NCBI GenBank assembly: GCA_030446305.1
Contig: JASUSA010000001.1
Location: 1-64,000 of the forward strand
Source: Clostridiales bacterium
GTDB taxonomy: Bacteria; Bacillota; Clostridia; Peptostreptococcales; Acidaminobacteraceae
Length of the DNA: 64,000 bases
Direction of reading: 5' to 3'
Numbering within the stretch: position 1 is the stretch's first letter; each line of letters begins with the position of its first letter. Shown here piece by piece: positions 1 through 10,411 of this stretch. The position numbers and the translations under genes were made by a program. The notes below the pieces were generated by a model, which was not told the DNA's origin, made no database searches, and saw nothing but the letters and a program-made list of their open reading frames with translations.

Positions 1-105
1 TTACTGCAACGCACTGGGATTGGCTACGTGGCTCACTGGCGATTACCACGATGGGACTTGAACCCACTAGTGTGGTCCAGCTTCGCTGGACACACAACGA
101 TAAAA

Positions 106-135
106 AGCACACGACGCGTTCATACGCCGTGTGCT
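106..135 (-). terminator. Probable intrinsic terminator downstream of tnaA
   Basis: Stem AGCACACG/CGTGTGCT followed on the minus strand by TTTTT. Confidence 0.65.
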
Positions 136-266
136 GTCTTTTACAGTTTTAGTATTTTATTCAGCGCTTGCCACATCCTCATTTCATTCACGAATGAGCG
201 CTATGGTCAGTTCGCCATTTTTTATGTTCGTGCAGCATTTTACGTGATCCGTACGCGCACGGCAAC

Positions 267-1649
267 TTAATCGACAGGTTTGAGTTTTGCCGTAAAATGC
301 CTCAGCACTTTCGGCTCATAGTCAAACGTAAAGCCTTTGAGCGTATCTGCTTTCTTTGCCACTTCGATGACTGCGTCGGCAACATAATCCATATGATCGT
401 TGGTATAAACGCGTCTTGGAATCGTTAACCGCATCAGTTCGAGCGGCGATTCAAGCGGTTCGCCCGTCTCACCGTCTCTGCCTAACAGAAATGAACCAAT
501 CTCAACAGCTCTCACACCACTGTCAATATAAACTTCATTGCAGACAGCCTGTGCCGGAAATTGATCAAATGGAATCTGTGGACAGAGTTTTTTACAATCT
601 ACAAATACAGCATGACCGCCCGTTGGGTATTGGATGGGAACGCCGGCTTCTCTCAGTCGATCGCCCAAGTACTTAACTTGCCCAATTCTGTAGTCAAGGT
701 AATCAAAGTCAAGGCCCTCTTCAAGTCCGACTGCGAGCGCTTCCATATCTCGGCCAGCGAGGCCGCCGTAGGTTGGAAACCCTTCCATTGGCACAACGGT
801 TGATCGACAAGCATTGTAAAGATCTTCATCATCTTTAATGCCGATAAGACCACCCATATTGACAATACCATCTTTTTTAGCGCTCATCATAAGACCGTCC
901 GCATAACCAAACATCTCCTGCGCTATTTCAAGAATGGTTTTATCTTCGTAACCTTTTTCTCTCGTTTTCACAAAATAAGCGTTTTCTGCATATCTTGCTG
1001 CGTCTATAAAGACCTTGAGTCCGTGACGATGGGCAATTTCACTAGCCGCTTTCATATTCGCCATGGAAACAGGCTGACCACCTGCGGAGTTGCATGTCAC
1101 TGTTATAATAAGACAGGATATGTTCTCCACGCCTTTATCGACGATAAAGTTTTCCAGCATCTCTAGGTCGAAATCGCCTTTGAAGTCATCATAAGCTTCA
1201 GTATGATAGGCTTTTTCATGAATGAGGTTTACCGGCTTGCCGCCAGCGATGAGCACATGGCCCATGGTGGTGTCAAAGTGCATGTTGTTCAGTACGTAAT
1301 CGCCCCTTTTCTTAATGACGTTTGGCAAGACAACTTGCTCGGCACCCCTACCTTGATGTGATGGTATGATGTACTTGTAACCCGTAATTTTTTGAACCAC
1401 CGTTTCAAGCTTGTAGAACGATCGGCTTCCCGCATAGGATTCATCGCCGAGCATCAGTGCAGCCCACTGTCTGTCACTCATAGCACCTGTGCCGCTGTCC
1501 GTTAAAAGGTCAATATAGATGTCTTCGGCGCGCAGGGCAAATGGATTGTAACCCGCTTCGACAAGACGCTGTTCTCTGACCTCCTTTGGAATAATGCTCA
1601 TGCTTTCCACCATCTTGATTCTGAATGGTTCTGGTACTCGCTTTGCCAT
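267..1649 (-). CDS. tnaA: Tryptophanase (beta-eliminating lyase, PLP-dependent)
   Basis: 460 aa; motifs [73 protein letters not shown] resemble tryptophanase more than tyrosine phenol-lyase. Confidence 0.88.
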   Translation of the reverse strand: MAKRVPEPFRIKMVESMSIIPKEVREQRLVEAGYNPFALRAEDIYIDLLTDSGTGAMSDRQWAALMLGDESYAGSRSFYKLETVVQKITGYKYIIPSHQGRGAEQVVLPNVIKKRGDYVLNNMHFDTTMGHVLIAGGKPVNLIHEKAYHTEAYDDFKGDFDLEMLENFIVDKGVENISCLIITVTCNSAGGQPVSMANMKAASEIAHRHGLKVFIDAARYAENAYFVKTREKGYEDKTILEIAQEMFGYADGLMMSAKKDGIVNMGGLIGIKDDEDLYNACRSTVVPMEGFPTYGGLAGRDMEALAVGLEEGLDFDYLDYRIGQVKYLGDRLREAGVPIQYPTGGHAVFVDCKKLCPQIPFDQFPAQAVCNEVYIDSGVRAVEIGSFLLGRDGETGEPLESPLELMRLTIPRRVYTNDHMDYVADAVIEVAKKADTLKGFTFDYEPKVLRHFTAKLKPVD

Positions 1650-1757
1650 AAAATTAATCCTCCTTATGTGATGATATAAGGTGAATTTTTAAAAGGTATC
1701 CATAGACGCCTTTGCAAATCACAATGTCATTCCTTCTCAGCTTCCAAAAAATTTTTA

Positions 1758-1817
1758 TGGCTTCAAAATTTCGTGGTCATCCTTATTATAACGGATTTCC
1801 AGTTCATTTTGAAGCCA
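1758..1817. repeat. 12-bp perfect inverted repeat TGGCTTCAAAAT-N36-ATTTTGAAGCCA around candidate tnaA promoter
   Basis: Arms at 1758-1769 and 1806-1817; TATAAT-like -10 (minus strand) within the 36-bp spacer. Confidence 0.85.
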
Positions 1818-1944
1818 ATCTCTCTTGTATACAATAAATATCATCCTCTGATCGCGTTTTTATAGATATTCTTCTTATCGTCATGCCGTCAAAGTACAAA
1901 TCATAGATGGGCAAAGATTAAACACCGCAAGACATTTGCAATGT

Positions 1945-2937
1945 TTATACTTTTAGATCATGACCTGTCGGCGTATAGGCGCGTTCACAGATGGATTCCA
2001 GTTTTAATGCAATACATCCCGCATTGTGTCTGACATAGCCCTTGACCACTTCGATCAGATCGTCTTTATAGACATCTATCCCCATTTCTGCCAACAGTGC
2101 TTCACATGCAGATGTGTAGGCAACGAGGTTTGAATCTTCTTTTAAGTATCGCGCCATCTGTTCTTCCGTCAGCGTTCCCTCGTTAATAAAGACGGCATCA
2201 AGCGCTTTTAGTTTTGTATGGGCAAACAGTGCTTTAACGTGATCGCTGACGGTAAAATGATCCGTCTCTCCCGGCTGCGTCATGATATTGCAGACATAGA
2301 CGCGTTTTGCACGGGTTGTATTAAGTGCCGTCATCAGGTTATCGACGAGCAAATTGGGAATCACACTGGTAAATAAGCTTCCCGGCCCCAATACCACGAC
2401 ATCCGCTGATAAAATTGCCTCAATAATTTCATCACCGCTTTCCACATCGTGCGGTTCAACCCATATCTTTTTAATGCCGGCACCGCGTTTTACCACTTCA
2501 AGCGGGATATTGGATTCGCCTTTTACGTGAATGCCGTCAGTCAGCTGTGCATAGAGCACCATTGGAACGACAGAAACAGGCAACACCTTTCCCGTAATGG
2601 CAAAAATATCTGATATTTTCCGAATTGCATCTTCAAAACCATCTGAAATACCCTGCATAGCGGCGATCATTAAATTGCCAAAGTTCTGCCCTTTTAAACG
2701 GCCTTCTGAGAAACGGTATTGCAGCAAATCCTGTAAAATGGGTTCCGTGTTGGCCAGTGCCAAAATACAGTTTCGGATATCGCCCGGCGGCAGCATCCCA
2801 AGGTCTTCTCTCAGCACGCCCGATCCGCCGCCATCATCGGCAACGGTTACAACTGCTGTAATCTCTTGTGAAACTTCTTTTAACCCCCTTAGGAGGATGG
2901 ACAGACCGGTTCCGCCTCCTATTGCTACTATTTTCAA
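1945..2937 (-). CDS. yvcK: YvcK-family (CofD-like) gluconeogenesis factor
   Basis: MKIVAIGGGTGLSILLRGLK, VTVADDGGGSGVLREDLGMLPPGDIRNC, NFGNLMIAAM. Confidence 0.93.
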   Translation of the reverse strand: MKIVAIGGGTGLSILLRGLKEVSQEITAVVTVADDGGGSGVLREDLGMLPPGDIRNCILALANTEPILQDLLQYRFSEGRLKGQNFGNLMIAAMQGISDGFEDAIRKISDIFAITGKVLPVSVVPMVLYAQLTDGIHVKGESNIPLEVVKRGAGIKKIWVEPHDVESGDEIIEAILSADVVVLGPGSLFTSVIPNLLVDNLMTALNTTRAKRVYVCNIMTQPGETDHFTVSDHVKALFAHTKLKALDAVFINEGTLTEEQMARYLKEDSNLVAYTSACEALLAEMGIDVYKDDLIEVVKGYVRHNAGCIALKLESICERAYTPTGHDLKV

Positions 2938-3009
2938 GTATTGTATCTCCTTTTATTGATTTTGTCAGATCCGTTGGTATTTTTCGTTATGCTTTCGCCT
3001 CGTTTTAAT

Positions 3010-3879
3010 CTAATCCAACTCTCTGTGAACGCATTTGACAGGGTAATGCTGTTCGCGATAATAAGCGGCAAGCAAGTTCGCAAACGTTACAGAACGATGC
3101 TGTCCACCGGTACACCCTATGGCAATCACCAGCTGACTGCGCCCTTCCCGCATAAAGCCTGGCATGGCGAAATCAAGCAGCGACTGAATATGTGTCATCA
3201 GCTGACGGCTCTCATCAAATCCCATGACATAGGACTGAACAGCGGCTTCGTTCCCTGTGCGATGTTTCAAATCTTCGATATAATACGGATTTGGTAAAAA
3301 TCGCACATCAAAGACAAAATCCGCATCAAGCGGCAACCCTTTTTTAAACCCAAAGGACATAATGGTCAGATTCAGACTTTGATCGCCTTCTGACAAGTCA
3401 AGATACCGTGTGATTTCTGCCTTTAACTCGGCATGTGTCAGATTGGACGTATTGATCACATAGTGCGCCTGATCTTTCAAGGTTTCCAAAATCTGCTTTT
3501 CATAGGCAAGCGCATCTTCAATACGACCTGTAGGGTCGAGCGGATGCGTCCGACGCGTTTCTTTAAATCGCTTTACCAGAATATCGTCATTGGCTTCAAA
3601 ATAGAAAATCTTATAATCGTAGTGTTTTTCCTTAAGCCCTTCGAGATGATCTTCAAGATCTTTAAAAAACCTGCCGCCACGTATGTCAATGACGAGGGCG
3701 ATATTGTGAATTCCTTCGGAATTCTGCTCAACCAGCTCCACAAAATTTGGAATGAGCGACGGCGGTAAATTGTCAATGCAATAATACCCTAAGTCTTCAA
3801 AGACCTTTTTCGCTTGGCTCTTGCCTGCACCGGATTGTCCGGAGATGATAATAAAATTCACGTGACACCTTCCTATCAA
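3010..3879 (-). CDS. rapZ: RapZ/YvcJ nucleotide-binding protein (RNase adapter family)
   Basis: IIISGQSGAGKSQAKKVFEDLGYYCIDNLPPSLIP; C-terminal IAIGCTGGQHRSV. True start probably the GTG (VNFIIISG) a few codons in. Confidence 0.93.
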   Translation of the reverse strand: MIGRCHVNFIIISGQSGAGKSQAKKVFEDLGYYCIDNLPPSLIPNFVELVEQNSEGIHNIALVIDIRGGRFFKDLEDHLEGLKEKHYDYKIFYFEANDDILVKRFKETRRTHPLDPTGRIEDALAYEKQILETLKDQAHYVINTSNLTHAELKAEITRYLDLSEGDQSLNLTIMSFGFKKGLPLDADFVFDVRFLPNPYYIEDLKHRTGNEAAVQSYVMGFDESRQLMTHIQSLLDFAMPGFMREGRSQLVIAIGCTGGQHRSVTFANLLAAYYREQHYPVKCVHRELD

Positions 3880-3962
3880 ACTTCATCATGGGTTCTATTG
3901 GCATTTTATTTTAATATAACACAGCTCATATACAGGTCATTTCCGTAAACGCAGTGGTTGAG

Positions 3963-4038
3963 AACACCGCTGTTGCAAAACAATGCTGCTACAGAACACT
4001 ACTATTGCAAAACACCACTGCTACAAGACAACGCTGTT
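3963..4038. repeat. 16-nt tandem repeat array (~4.75 imperfect units)
   Basis: AACACCGCTGTTGCAA / AACAATGCTGCTACAG / AACACTACTATTGCAA / AACACCACTGCTACAA / GACAACGCTGTT. Confidence 0.8.
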
Positions 4039-4079
4039 TAAGTACGCGATAATAGATACAAGCCGTGATGGTTTCAAAC

Positions 4080-4808
4080 TCACGCGTCATCCAGATTGTA
4101 TATGCGCTCAGCAGGCAATCCCGCTTCGACAATTCGCCGAATGCTGTCAGTGACGACGCCTATTCGTTCAATGCGATGCGCATCACTGTTCGCCACAAAG
4201 ACGACATCGTACTGCATTGCAATTTTAATTTCTTCTGTTGTGAGGTGCCCGTGTGACTGATTTATTTCAAGCATGGTGCCTGTTTCCGCTGCGACACGCG
4301 CCACGGTATCAATATCGATAGGACCTTTGGCGCCGGGATGTGTCAGCATGCGAATCGAATGCTGACGCATTGCGTTGACCATGGCCATTGTATTGTCCCT
4401 TTTGGCACGTTCATAAATGCGTTTGCTGAACTTGCTTAAAAAATTTCGAATGTGAATCCCCATATCGCGTCCAAGATTGCTGCCAAAATGATAGCCAACG
4501 TTCAGCCAGTCACAGAGCGGTTGCATGGTATCCGTGAGATCAATCTCGCCGTCCGTCCCAATGAGGTTAGCCTCTAATCCGAGTAAAATACTGATTTGAG
4601 GGTACTTCTGCCTTAAAGTGTCAATTTCGGCGCGCATTTTCGGATATTGCGACGCCTTGATGCCATATCCCGAATGCATTGGACCATGATCTGTAATAGC
4701 AATCTCTGACAGTCCCATTTCAATGGCTTGTTTGACAACCGCTTCCATCTCATTTTTGCAGTCACCGCTGTATTTAGAATGCATATGATAATCTCCTTTG
4801 AGTCTCAT
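4080..4808 (-). CDS. PHP-domain phosphoesterase
   Basis: GDYHMHSKYSGDC, ITDHGPMH, GLEANLIG, THPGAKG, NSDAHRIERIG. Confidence 0.85.
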   Translation of the reverse strand: MRLKGDYHMHSKYSGDCKNEMEAVVKQAIEMGLSEIAITDHGPMHSGYGIKASQYPKMRAEIDTLRQKYPQISILLGLEANLIGTDGEIDLTDTMQPLCDWLNVGYHFGSNLGRDMGIHIRNFLSKFSKRIYERAKRDNTMAMVNAMRQHSIRMLTHPGAKGPIDIDTVARVAAETGTMLEINQSHGHLTTEEIKIAMQYDVVFVANSDAHRIERIGVVTDSIRRIVEAGLPAERIYNLDDA

Positions 4809-4901
4809 GGCAACCCTCCTTTCTATTCACTATTATACCATCCCGTCAGCAAAAAAATCAGAAGCAATGTCGCAAAGTTAAAACAATGCAATCTTTCTTA
4901 A

Positions 4902-4933
4902 AAACAAAAAGAGATGTTGATCACATCTCATTA
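4902..4933 (-). terminator. Probable intrinsic terminator for the 5163-5933 gene
   Basis: GAGATGTGATCAACATCTCTTTTTGTTTTT on minus strand. Confidence 0.55.
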
Positions 4934-5100
4934 CTGGCTTATTAGCTTATTTACCTACTTGCTTATTTACTTACTTGCTTATTGGCTTACTTGCTTATTA
5001 GCTTACTGGTTTCTGGCTTACTAGTTTTTGGCTTATTGGCTAGGCTATATTGGCTTTATTAGCTTTATTAGCTTTACTAACTTTACTGGCCTGACTATAT
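4931..5100. repeat. Degenerate octanucleotide tandem array (TTAYTDGC-like)
   Basis: ttactggc ttattagc ttatttac ctacttgc ttatttac ttacttgc ttattggc ttacttgc ttattagc ... Confidence 0.8.
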
Positions 5101-5162
5101 TTTCATGTGCCTTATCGACTTTTCCCGGTTATTAGAAACCCTCAAAAATCTCTGCGGCAGTC

Positions 5163-5933
5163 TCAAAGTGTCTTAATGGCAGTCACCTTTTTCTGTGTCA
5201 CGTGTTTGCCGCCCAATGTAAACGCATTTTTGGGACAGTAATTCACACAGCGCATACAGGCCATACACTTTTCATATTGAATCTGAACACCGCCCGCCGT
5301 CATCGTCATCGCATCGACTGGGCAATGTTTTTCACATAAGCCGCACTGAATACACAGCGGTGCTTCCAACTCAATGCGTTTACTGGTCTTGGTCCAAATG
5401 CCGCGCCCCTTTGATATGGCACGCATTGCATCGGATAGAAAGGGAATTCGCGGCCAAACTGCTTTTTCTGTCACAATCGCCTGAACATAGGCATCCGCCT
5501 CCAACAGCGCTTTCTTATTTTTCAGCATGCCCTCTTCTGCCTTTTTCAAGGTCGTCTGCATACTGGTCGCCATTTTGAACTCGCGTGCGGCAATACATGT
5601 ATAGCCTTTTTTCATCAGCACCTTTTTCATCGGTCCCACAATACCACCGGAAAAGCTTTCCATCGTATCTGCTAAAAAGACTGGTCTACCATTGCCGGGT
5701 GGCAGTTGTTCAATAAAATCCCATACGAGCGGAAATGTCGACTGCACTGCTACGGGGACGACAATCCCCAAAAGGCCTTCATTTGTTGCATCAGACGCTG
5801 ATGCTTGCGTCATGTTTTTAAGTGTTGCGGTATAATGCCTTTGTTCAAACGCTTTTTTAATCGCATCTGCCATTAGCAGTGTATTGCCGGTTCCGGAAAA
5901 ATAATAGATGGTAATCGGCGCTTTGGCTAACAT
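5163..5933 (-). CDS. EFR1-type ferredoxin-flavodoxin fusion protein
   Basis: N-terminal IYYFSGTGNTLLMADAI flavodoxin motif; two CxxCxxCxxxCP clusters (CIQCGLCEKHCP, CMACMRCVNYCP). Confidence 0.85.
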   Translation of the reverse strand: MLAKAPITIYYFSGTGNTLLMADAIKKAFEQRHYTATLKNMTQASASDATNEGLLGIVVPVAVQSTFPLVWDFIEQLPPGNGRPVFLADTMESFSGGIVGPMKKVLMKKGYTCIAAREFKMATSMQTTLKKAEEGMLKNKKALLEADAYVQAIVTEKAVWPRIPFLSDAMRAISKGRGIWTKTSKRIELEAPLCIQCGLCEKHCPVDAMTMTAGGVQIQYEKCMACMRCVNYCPKNAFTLGGKHVTQKKVTAIKTL

Positions 5934-6353
5934 TTACATCACAACCTTTCCAGCGGCTGTAACGCAAATAAAGAGCAGGACAGCCATTGACGCATTGACG
6001 ATTTCCATCAGCATCAGCACTTTCGACATCTTCGTCGGCGATTTTGGAAATATGCCTGCCAGATCGACCATATAAACGCCAAAATATAAGACGGCAAGCA
6101 CTTGTGCCATCCGTACCGCATAAGGACTGGCCGTCATCAATAAATAACTTGTGACATAAGAAGCAATCCCCAAAGAGATGAGAAAAACATTAAATCCCCA
6201 AAATACAATGCCTTTAAGCGCCTGAAAGTCTCTATTTTCAATTGGCCCTCCCGGCACCAAAACAGTCAGCAGCAAAACATTCATAAACATCATCATACCT
6301 GCAAAAAATAACATTGTCGATTCTCTATCAACACGACAGAAGCTTTTACGCAT
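5934..6353 (-). CDS. Small multi-pass membrane protein
   Basis: 139 aa, about four hydrophobic segments; directly abuts the flavodoxin/ferredoxin gene. Confidence 0.6.
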   Translation of the reverse strand: MRKSFCRVDRESTMLFFAGMMMFMNVLLLTVLVPGGPIENRDFQALKGIVFWGFNVFLISLGIASYVTSYLLMTASPYAVRMAQVLAVLYFGVYMVDLAGIFPKSPTKMSKVLMLMEIVNASMAVLLFICVTAAGKVVM

Positions 6354-6535
6354 CTATCCGAACGTGTCAATTTTCCTTTCTTAAAGATTTGATATGCTCA
6401 TCTTAACAGTGAAGCTCAAATCTGTATTGTAAAAAATCGGCGTTTGCTGCTCTTGCAGTCTTTTTCTAAGAAAATTGCATTATAAGCTTTCATTCATTTT
6501 TACATTATATCGTTTTAAATTATGTCGTTTTTACA

Positions 6536-7354
6536 TCATTTCGAGGGCGGTTCTCCTTTAATCAAATAGTGAAGCGTCAGTTCATCCTGAACCGTTTCCA
6601 GTGTCCCCGCAGTCCTGCCCGAAAGTTTTTTTGCCTGCTTGATCAAATGTGACTGATCGTAATATTGACTTTGTATTTCTTTTCGCAGCGATTCATCTTC
6701 GACGTTTTTTCGAAATTTAATAATCTCACCATATGCTTTTGGAGACAATCCGACATATTTTTTTAAAAAACGCTCCAATGCACTAATCGATAGCTCGAAG
6801 TTCGATGCCATTGACGGAATGTTAAGCGTTTCCCAGTGTGCTTCGACATAGGATGTCATCTGCACCACACGTGAATGACGGCCTTGATGGATTCCCCTTC
6901 CCACAGCACAGCACTGTTCGAGATATGCATAAAGCATTTCTGCACGCATCGACATGCTTTCTGTCTCTTTAACTGCGGCAATCATCGCTTGGTACATGGG
7001 TAAAACAGTCGTTGCATCGACAATTTTTTCCGTAAGTGAAATACCGGGTAATTGCAGGCAAGCCAAAACGCCGGCAGGTTTTAAAGCGATGCCGATCTGA
7101 TTGACAAAATCACCATAGCGGACATGCTTTGCATTTTTGATCTGACCGATAATCGCTGTATTCGGCACCTGTTTGGACTCACCATTGTCTACCGTAAAGT
7201 ATGGGGATGCTAAATTAAAAATGATATTGACGTGCCCCAACGGCATGATAATATCATTTTGACTTGCTTCTGACAGATTCTCAACGTTGACTGACCAAAT
7301 GTAATCGATATCATTTTTAAGCGTAACACTCGGTAAAAACTGTTGAATGGTCAT
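6536..7354 (-). CDS. AraC-family transcriptional regulator
   Basis: C-terminal HTH-like LSISALERFLKKYVGLSPKAYGEIIKFRKN. Confidence 0.8.
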   Translation of the reverse strand: MTIQQFLPSVTLKNDIDYIWSVNVENLSEASQNDIIMPLGHVNIIFNLASPYFTVDNGESKQVPNTAIIGQIKNAKHVRYGDFVNQIGIALKPAGVLACLQLPGISLTEKIVDATTVLPMYQAMIAAVKETESMSMRAEMLYAYLEQCCAVGRGIHQGRHSRVVQMTSYVEAHWETLNIPSMASNFELSISALERFLKKYVGLSPKAYGEIIKFRKNVEDESLRKEIQSQYYDQSHLIKQAKKLSGRTAGTLETVQDELTLHYLIKGEPPSK

Positions 7355-7432
7355 AAAAAAACTCCTGTTTACAGACTTTAGGACATTGCATCATCGCAAT
7401 CACGATAGAAATTGCATACCGACATTAATGAT

Positions 7433-7545
7433 GGAAATTGCATAGTGGCCTTTCATTGATCCTTCACGACAATCTATTAATGCCTGTCTTTCAAGCAACC
7501 TATACAAACGGCGTGAAAGGCGTTAGCGTTAAATAATTCAATGGC
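7433..7545 (+). repeat. Dispersed ~115-bp repeat, copy A (degenerate 3' end)
   Basis: GGAAATTGCATAGTGGCCTTTCATTGATCCTTCACGACAATC...GGCGTGAAAGGCGTTAGCGTTAAATAATTCAATGG. Confidence 0.75.
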
Positions 7546-7550
7546 TACAA

Positions 7551-7850
7551 CTATAAGACTTGTTTAATAAAAAATGAAAGCTCGCTGATTAAAGCGAGAC
7601 CAAAAGCAACATTGAGGAGGCGTCTATTTTGGAAATGCTTAACATGACGAAAGGCTGTCCCTACAATTAAAATGCCGGACACGAAAAAAGAAAGGTGTGC
7701 CAACAGCTGCATCTCTTCAACCAAGTCAAAATAGTAATGGCTGAAAAAAAAGCCCGATCCAATAAAAATAAGTTGTACGAGACTGATGGTAATGAGGATT
7801 CTGAGCATCAATGTCGTTTGTTCAGAATCCAGCCAATTCATGTGTTTCAC
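7551..7850 (-). CDS. Small membrane protein of unknown function
   Basis: 99 aa, three hydrophobic segments. Confidence 0.5.
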   Translation of the reverse strand: MKHMNWLDSEQTTLMLRILITISLVQLIFIGSGFFFSHYYFDLVEEMQLLAHLSFFVSGILIVGTAFRHVKHFQNRRLLNVAFGLALISELSFFIKQVL

Positions 7851-8040
7851 GAGATTGCCTCCTATTCTGTCCTATGTCTAAATTGTAGCGTACGCCCATT
7901 ACAAGACACTGAGAGTTTTCTTAAAATCCCATTAAAAAAGGAATAAGCATTTGCTTACCCCTTCATGCTGCTCAAAAAATCAGTATCGCGATGACCGCAT
8001 TTCATCCATATCGTTACCCCGTACTTTAATCTCCGATACT

Positions 8041-8946
8041 TTATTCTCCAATAATTTGCACTTCTCGTGCCAGCTTAACCTGTGCATGATCGAATACGAC
8101 CTTTTGGATGATGCCAATGAGCATTAGCACATCTTCACAGGTTGCCTGCCCTCTATTGACGACAAAACCGCAATGTTTTTGTGAAACCTGCGCATCCCCG
8201 TAGCGCAATCCTCTCAGCCCTGCCATTTCAATCAGTTGGCCTGCAAAATGACCTTCCGGTCGCTTAAAGGTGCTGCCTGCACTTGGCAATTCTAATGGCT
8301 GCTTTGATTTTCTGCGCATTGTATAGTCGTCCATTTCTGACTGTATGGTTTCTTTTTTACTTTTTTGAAGTGTCATACCACATCTTAAGACAATATAGCC
8401 CTTTGATTTGACAATACTGGTTCGATAACCAAACTGCATTGCTTCCGGTGTCAGTCTGATGATATCACCCTCCGGCGTCAATGCTTCCACCCATGTAACC
8501 ACATCTTTCATTTCACCGCCATAGGCACCTGCGTTCATAAAAATCGCACCGCCGAGCGTCCCCGGAATACCCGAAGCAAAAGCCAGCCCTGCCAGCGATG
8601 CTTCTTTGGCTTCGTTTGCCAGTCTTGACAAAAGAATGCCTGCTTCGGCTACCATCTCTGTTCCTTCAATGGAAACGCGGTTAAACGGTTCTGAAACTTT
8701 GATAACCGCCCCACGAAATCCCTTATCCGTCACAAGGACATTGGATCCGTTGCCCAATATAACATAGGGAAGCTCTGCCTTACGGCAGAGCTCTACAGCC
8801 ATTGCAATTCCTTCTATCGATCCCGGTGTCAGCAGGACGTCGGCTTTACCGCCGATCTTAAATGTCGTGTGATTTTTTAAAGGTTCCTGATATTGAATCA
8901 TACATTGAGGGTCGATTGCCATTAAACACTGAAAATCAACTGTCAT
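8041..8946 (-). CDS. murB: UDP-N-acetylenolpyruvoylglucosamine reductase
   Basis: NHTTFKIGGKADVLL, ILGNGSNVLVTDKGFRGAVI, GIPGTLGGAIFMNAGAYGGEM, SAGSTFKRPEG. Confidence 0.95.
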   Translation of the reverse strand: MTVDFQCLMAIDPQCMIQYQEPLKNHTTFKIGGKADVLLTPGSIEGIAMAVELCRKAELPYVILGNGSNVLVTDKGFRGAVIKVSEPFNRVSIEGTEMVAEAGILLSRLANEAKEASLAGLAFASGIPGTLGGAIFMNAGAYGGEMKDVVTWVEALTPEGDIIRLTPEAMQFGYRTSIVKSKGYIVLRCGMTLQKSKKETIQSEMDDYTMRRKSKQPLELPSAGSTFKRPEGHFAGQLIEMAGLRGLRYGDAQVSQKHCGFVVNRGQATCEDVLMLIGIIQKVVFDHAQVKLAREVQIIGE

Positions 8947-8997
8947 GTGCTGCTCCTTTTTTAAGTGTTGCCATATTATTTAATATTGTAGCACAGC

Positions 8998-9381
8998 CTA
9001 CTTGATATCTCCATGTTTTTCAACGTGATCAATTTCTACGATGCGATTCTGGTCATCCAGAAAGACGACATTTGGTTCAAACGTCTTCGCTTCTTCGGCC
9101 GTCATCATCGCATAGGCAATAATGATAACCGTATCTCCCGGCTGAACGAGACGTGCAGCAGCGCCATTTAGACAGATGACACCACTGCCCGGTTCCCCTG
9201 CGATTGTATAAGTTTCAAGCCGTGCGCCGTTGTTGTTGTTGACGATTTGAACTTTCTCACCCGGCAGGATATGCGCCGCATCCAGCAAGCTGCTGTCAAT
9301 GGTGATACTGCCAACATAATTTAAATTCGCCTCTGTGACGGTTGCACGGTGCAATTTACTTTTAAACATGTTTAAAAACAT
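8998..9381 (-). CDS. panD: Aspartate 1-decarboxylase
   Basis: [25 protein letters not shown]; annotated ORF is longer (to 9528) but GGAGGTCGACCATG places the start at 9381. Confidence 0.92.
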   Translation of the reverse strand: MFLNMFKSKLHRATVTEANLNYVGSITIDSSLLDAAHILPGEKVQIVNNNNGARLETYTIAGEPGSGVICLNGAAARLVQPGDTVIIIAYAMMTAEEAKTFEPNVVFLDDQNRIVEIDHVEKHGDIK

Positions 9382-9536
9382 GGTCGACCTCCAATATACT
9401 TCGTATCTGATTCCTGCATATACCTTATTAGTGTCAATCAAGGCAATTGCCTCAATCGTGAATAACGCGATTCTGTTATTTAAAAATAACAGGGGTGGCG
9501 AAGTCATTCGATAACGTCGCCGCATCACGCCGTTGT

Positions 9537-10391
9537 CTATTGTGACAAGGTGAATCGCATATTGTCAATAAGCCTCGTTTTGCCAATGCGCACTGCCATT
9601 GCAATTAGCACTTCACCCTGTATGACATCGAGATCTTCCAGCGACTGCGCATCTACGATCTGAATATATTCAACCGCTGCCGACGGTGATGTTGCAATGT
9701 GCTTTTTCATGCTTTCGATAACTTCGACCGCTTCTTTCACGCCAAGGTCGATCGCCTGTTTCGCAATTTTAAGCGACTGACTCAATACCAGCGCTTCCTT
9801 ACGCTGCGATTCACTTAAGTACGTGTTGCGGGAACTCATGGCCAAACCATCCGCTTCGCGCACAATTGCACATGGTACGATTTCAAGATCAAAATTTAAA
9901 TCTCGCACCATTTTCTGAATAACGGCAACCTGCTGTGCATCCTTTTGACCAAAGTACGCTCTCGTCGGCGCAACGATATGGAACAATTTAGTGACGACTG
10001 ATGTCACGCCTTTAAAATGTCCCTCTCTGGAAGCGCCACAGAGCGTTCTCGTAATGTTCCCTTCAGCATTGACATACGTACTGTAACCCGTTGGATACAT
10101 TTCTGACACAGATGGTGTAAAGACGATGTCGACACCAACGGATTCGCACTTCGCCAAATCGGCTGTAAGATCTCTCGGATAGGATTCAAGATCCTCATTT
10201 GGACCAAATTGTGTCGGATTGACGAAAATACTGACAACTACCAATTCATTTTCAATACGCGCCCGCTTCATCAGAGACAGGTGTCCATCGTGAAGGAAGC
10301 CCATCGTCGGGACCAGCCCTACTTCCTGTTCTTTCAACTTGGCATTTTTTACGGCGGCCCTTACGGCTTCAACGGTTTCTAAAACTCTCAT
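9537..10391 (-). CDS. panC: Pantoate-beta-alanine ligase
   Basis: [56 protein letters not shown]. Confidence 0.95.
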   Translation of the reverse strand: MRVLETVEAVRAAVKNAKLKEQEVGLVPTMGFLHDGHLSLMKRARIENELVVVSIFVNPTQFGPNEDLESYPRDLTADLAKCESVGVDIVFTPSVSEMYPTGYSTYVNAEGNITRTLCGASREGHFKGVTSVVTKLFHIVAPTRAYFGQKDAQQVAVIQKMVRDLNFDLEIVPCAIVREADGLAMSSRNTYLSESQRKEALVLSQSLKIAKQAIDLGVKEAVEVIESMKKHIATSPSAAVEYIQIVDAQSLEDLDVIQGEVLIAMAVRIGKTRLIDNMRFTLSQ

Positions 10392-10411
10392 GCTTCACCT
10401 CTTGGTCTTGC

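Noticed and set aside
45-75. tRNA gene on minus strand (T-arm-like GTGGGTTCAAGTCCCAT)
   Set aside because: A full cloverleaf cannot be drawn; the tnaA terminator occupies where the 5' half should be.
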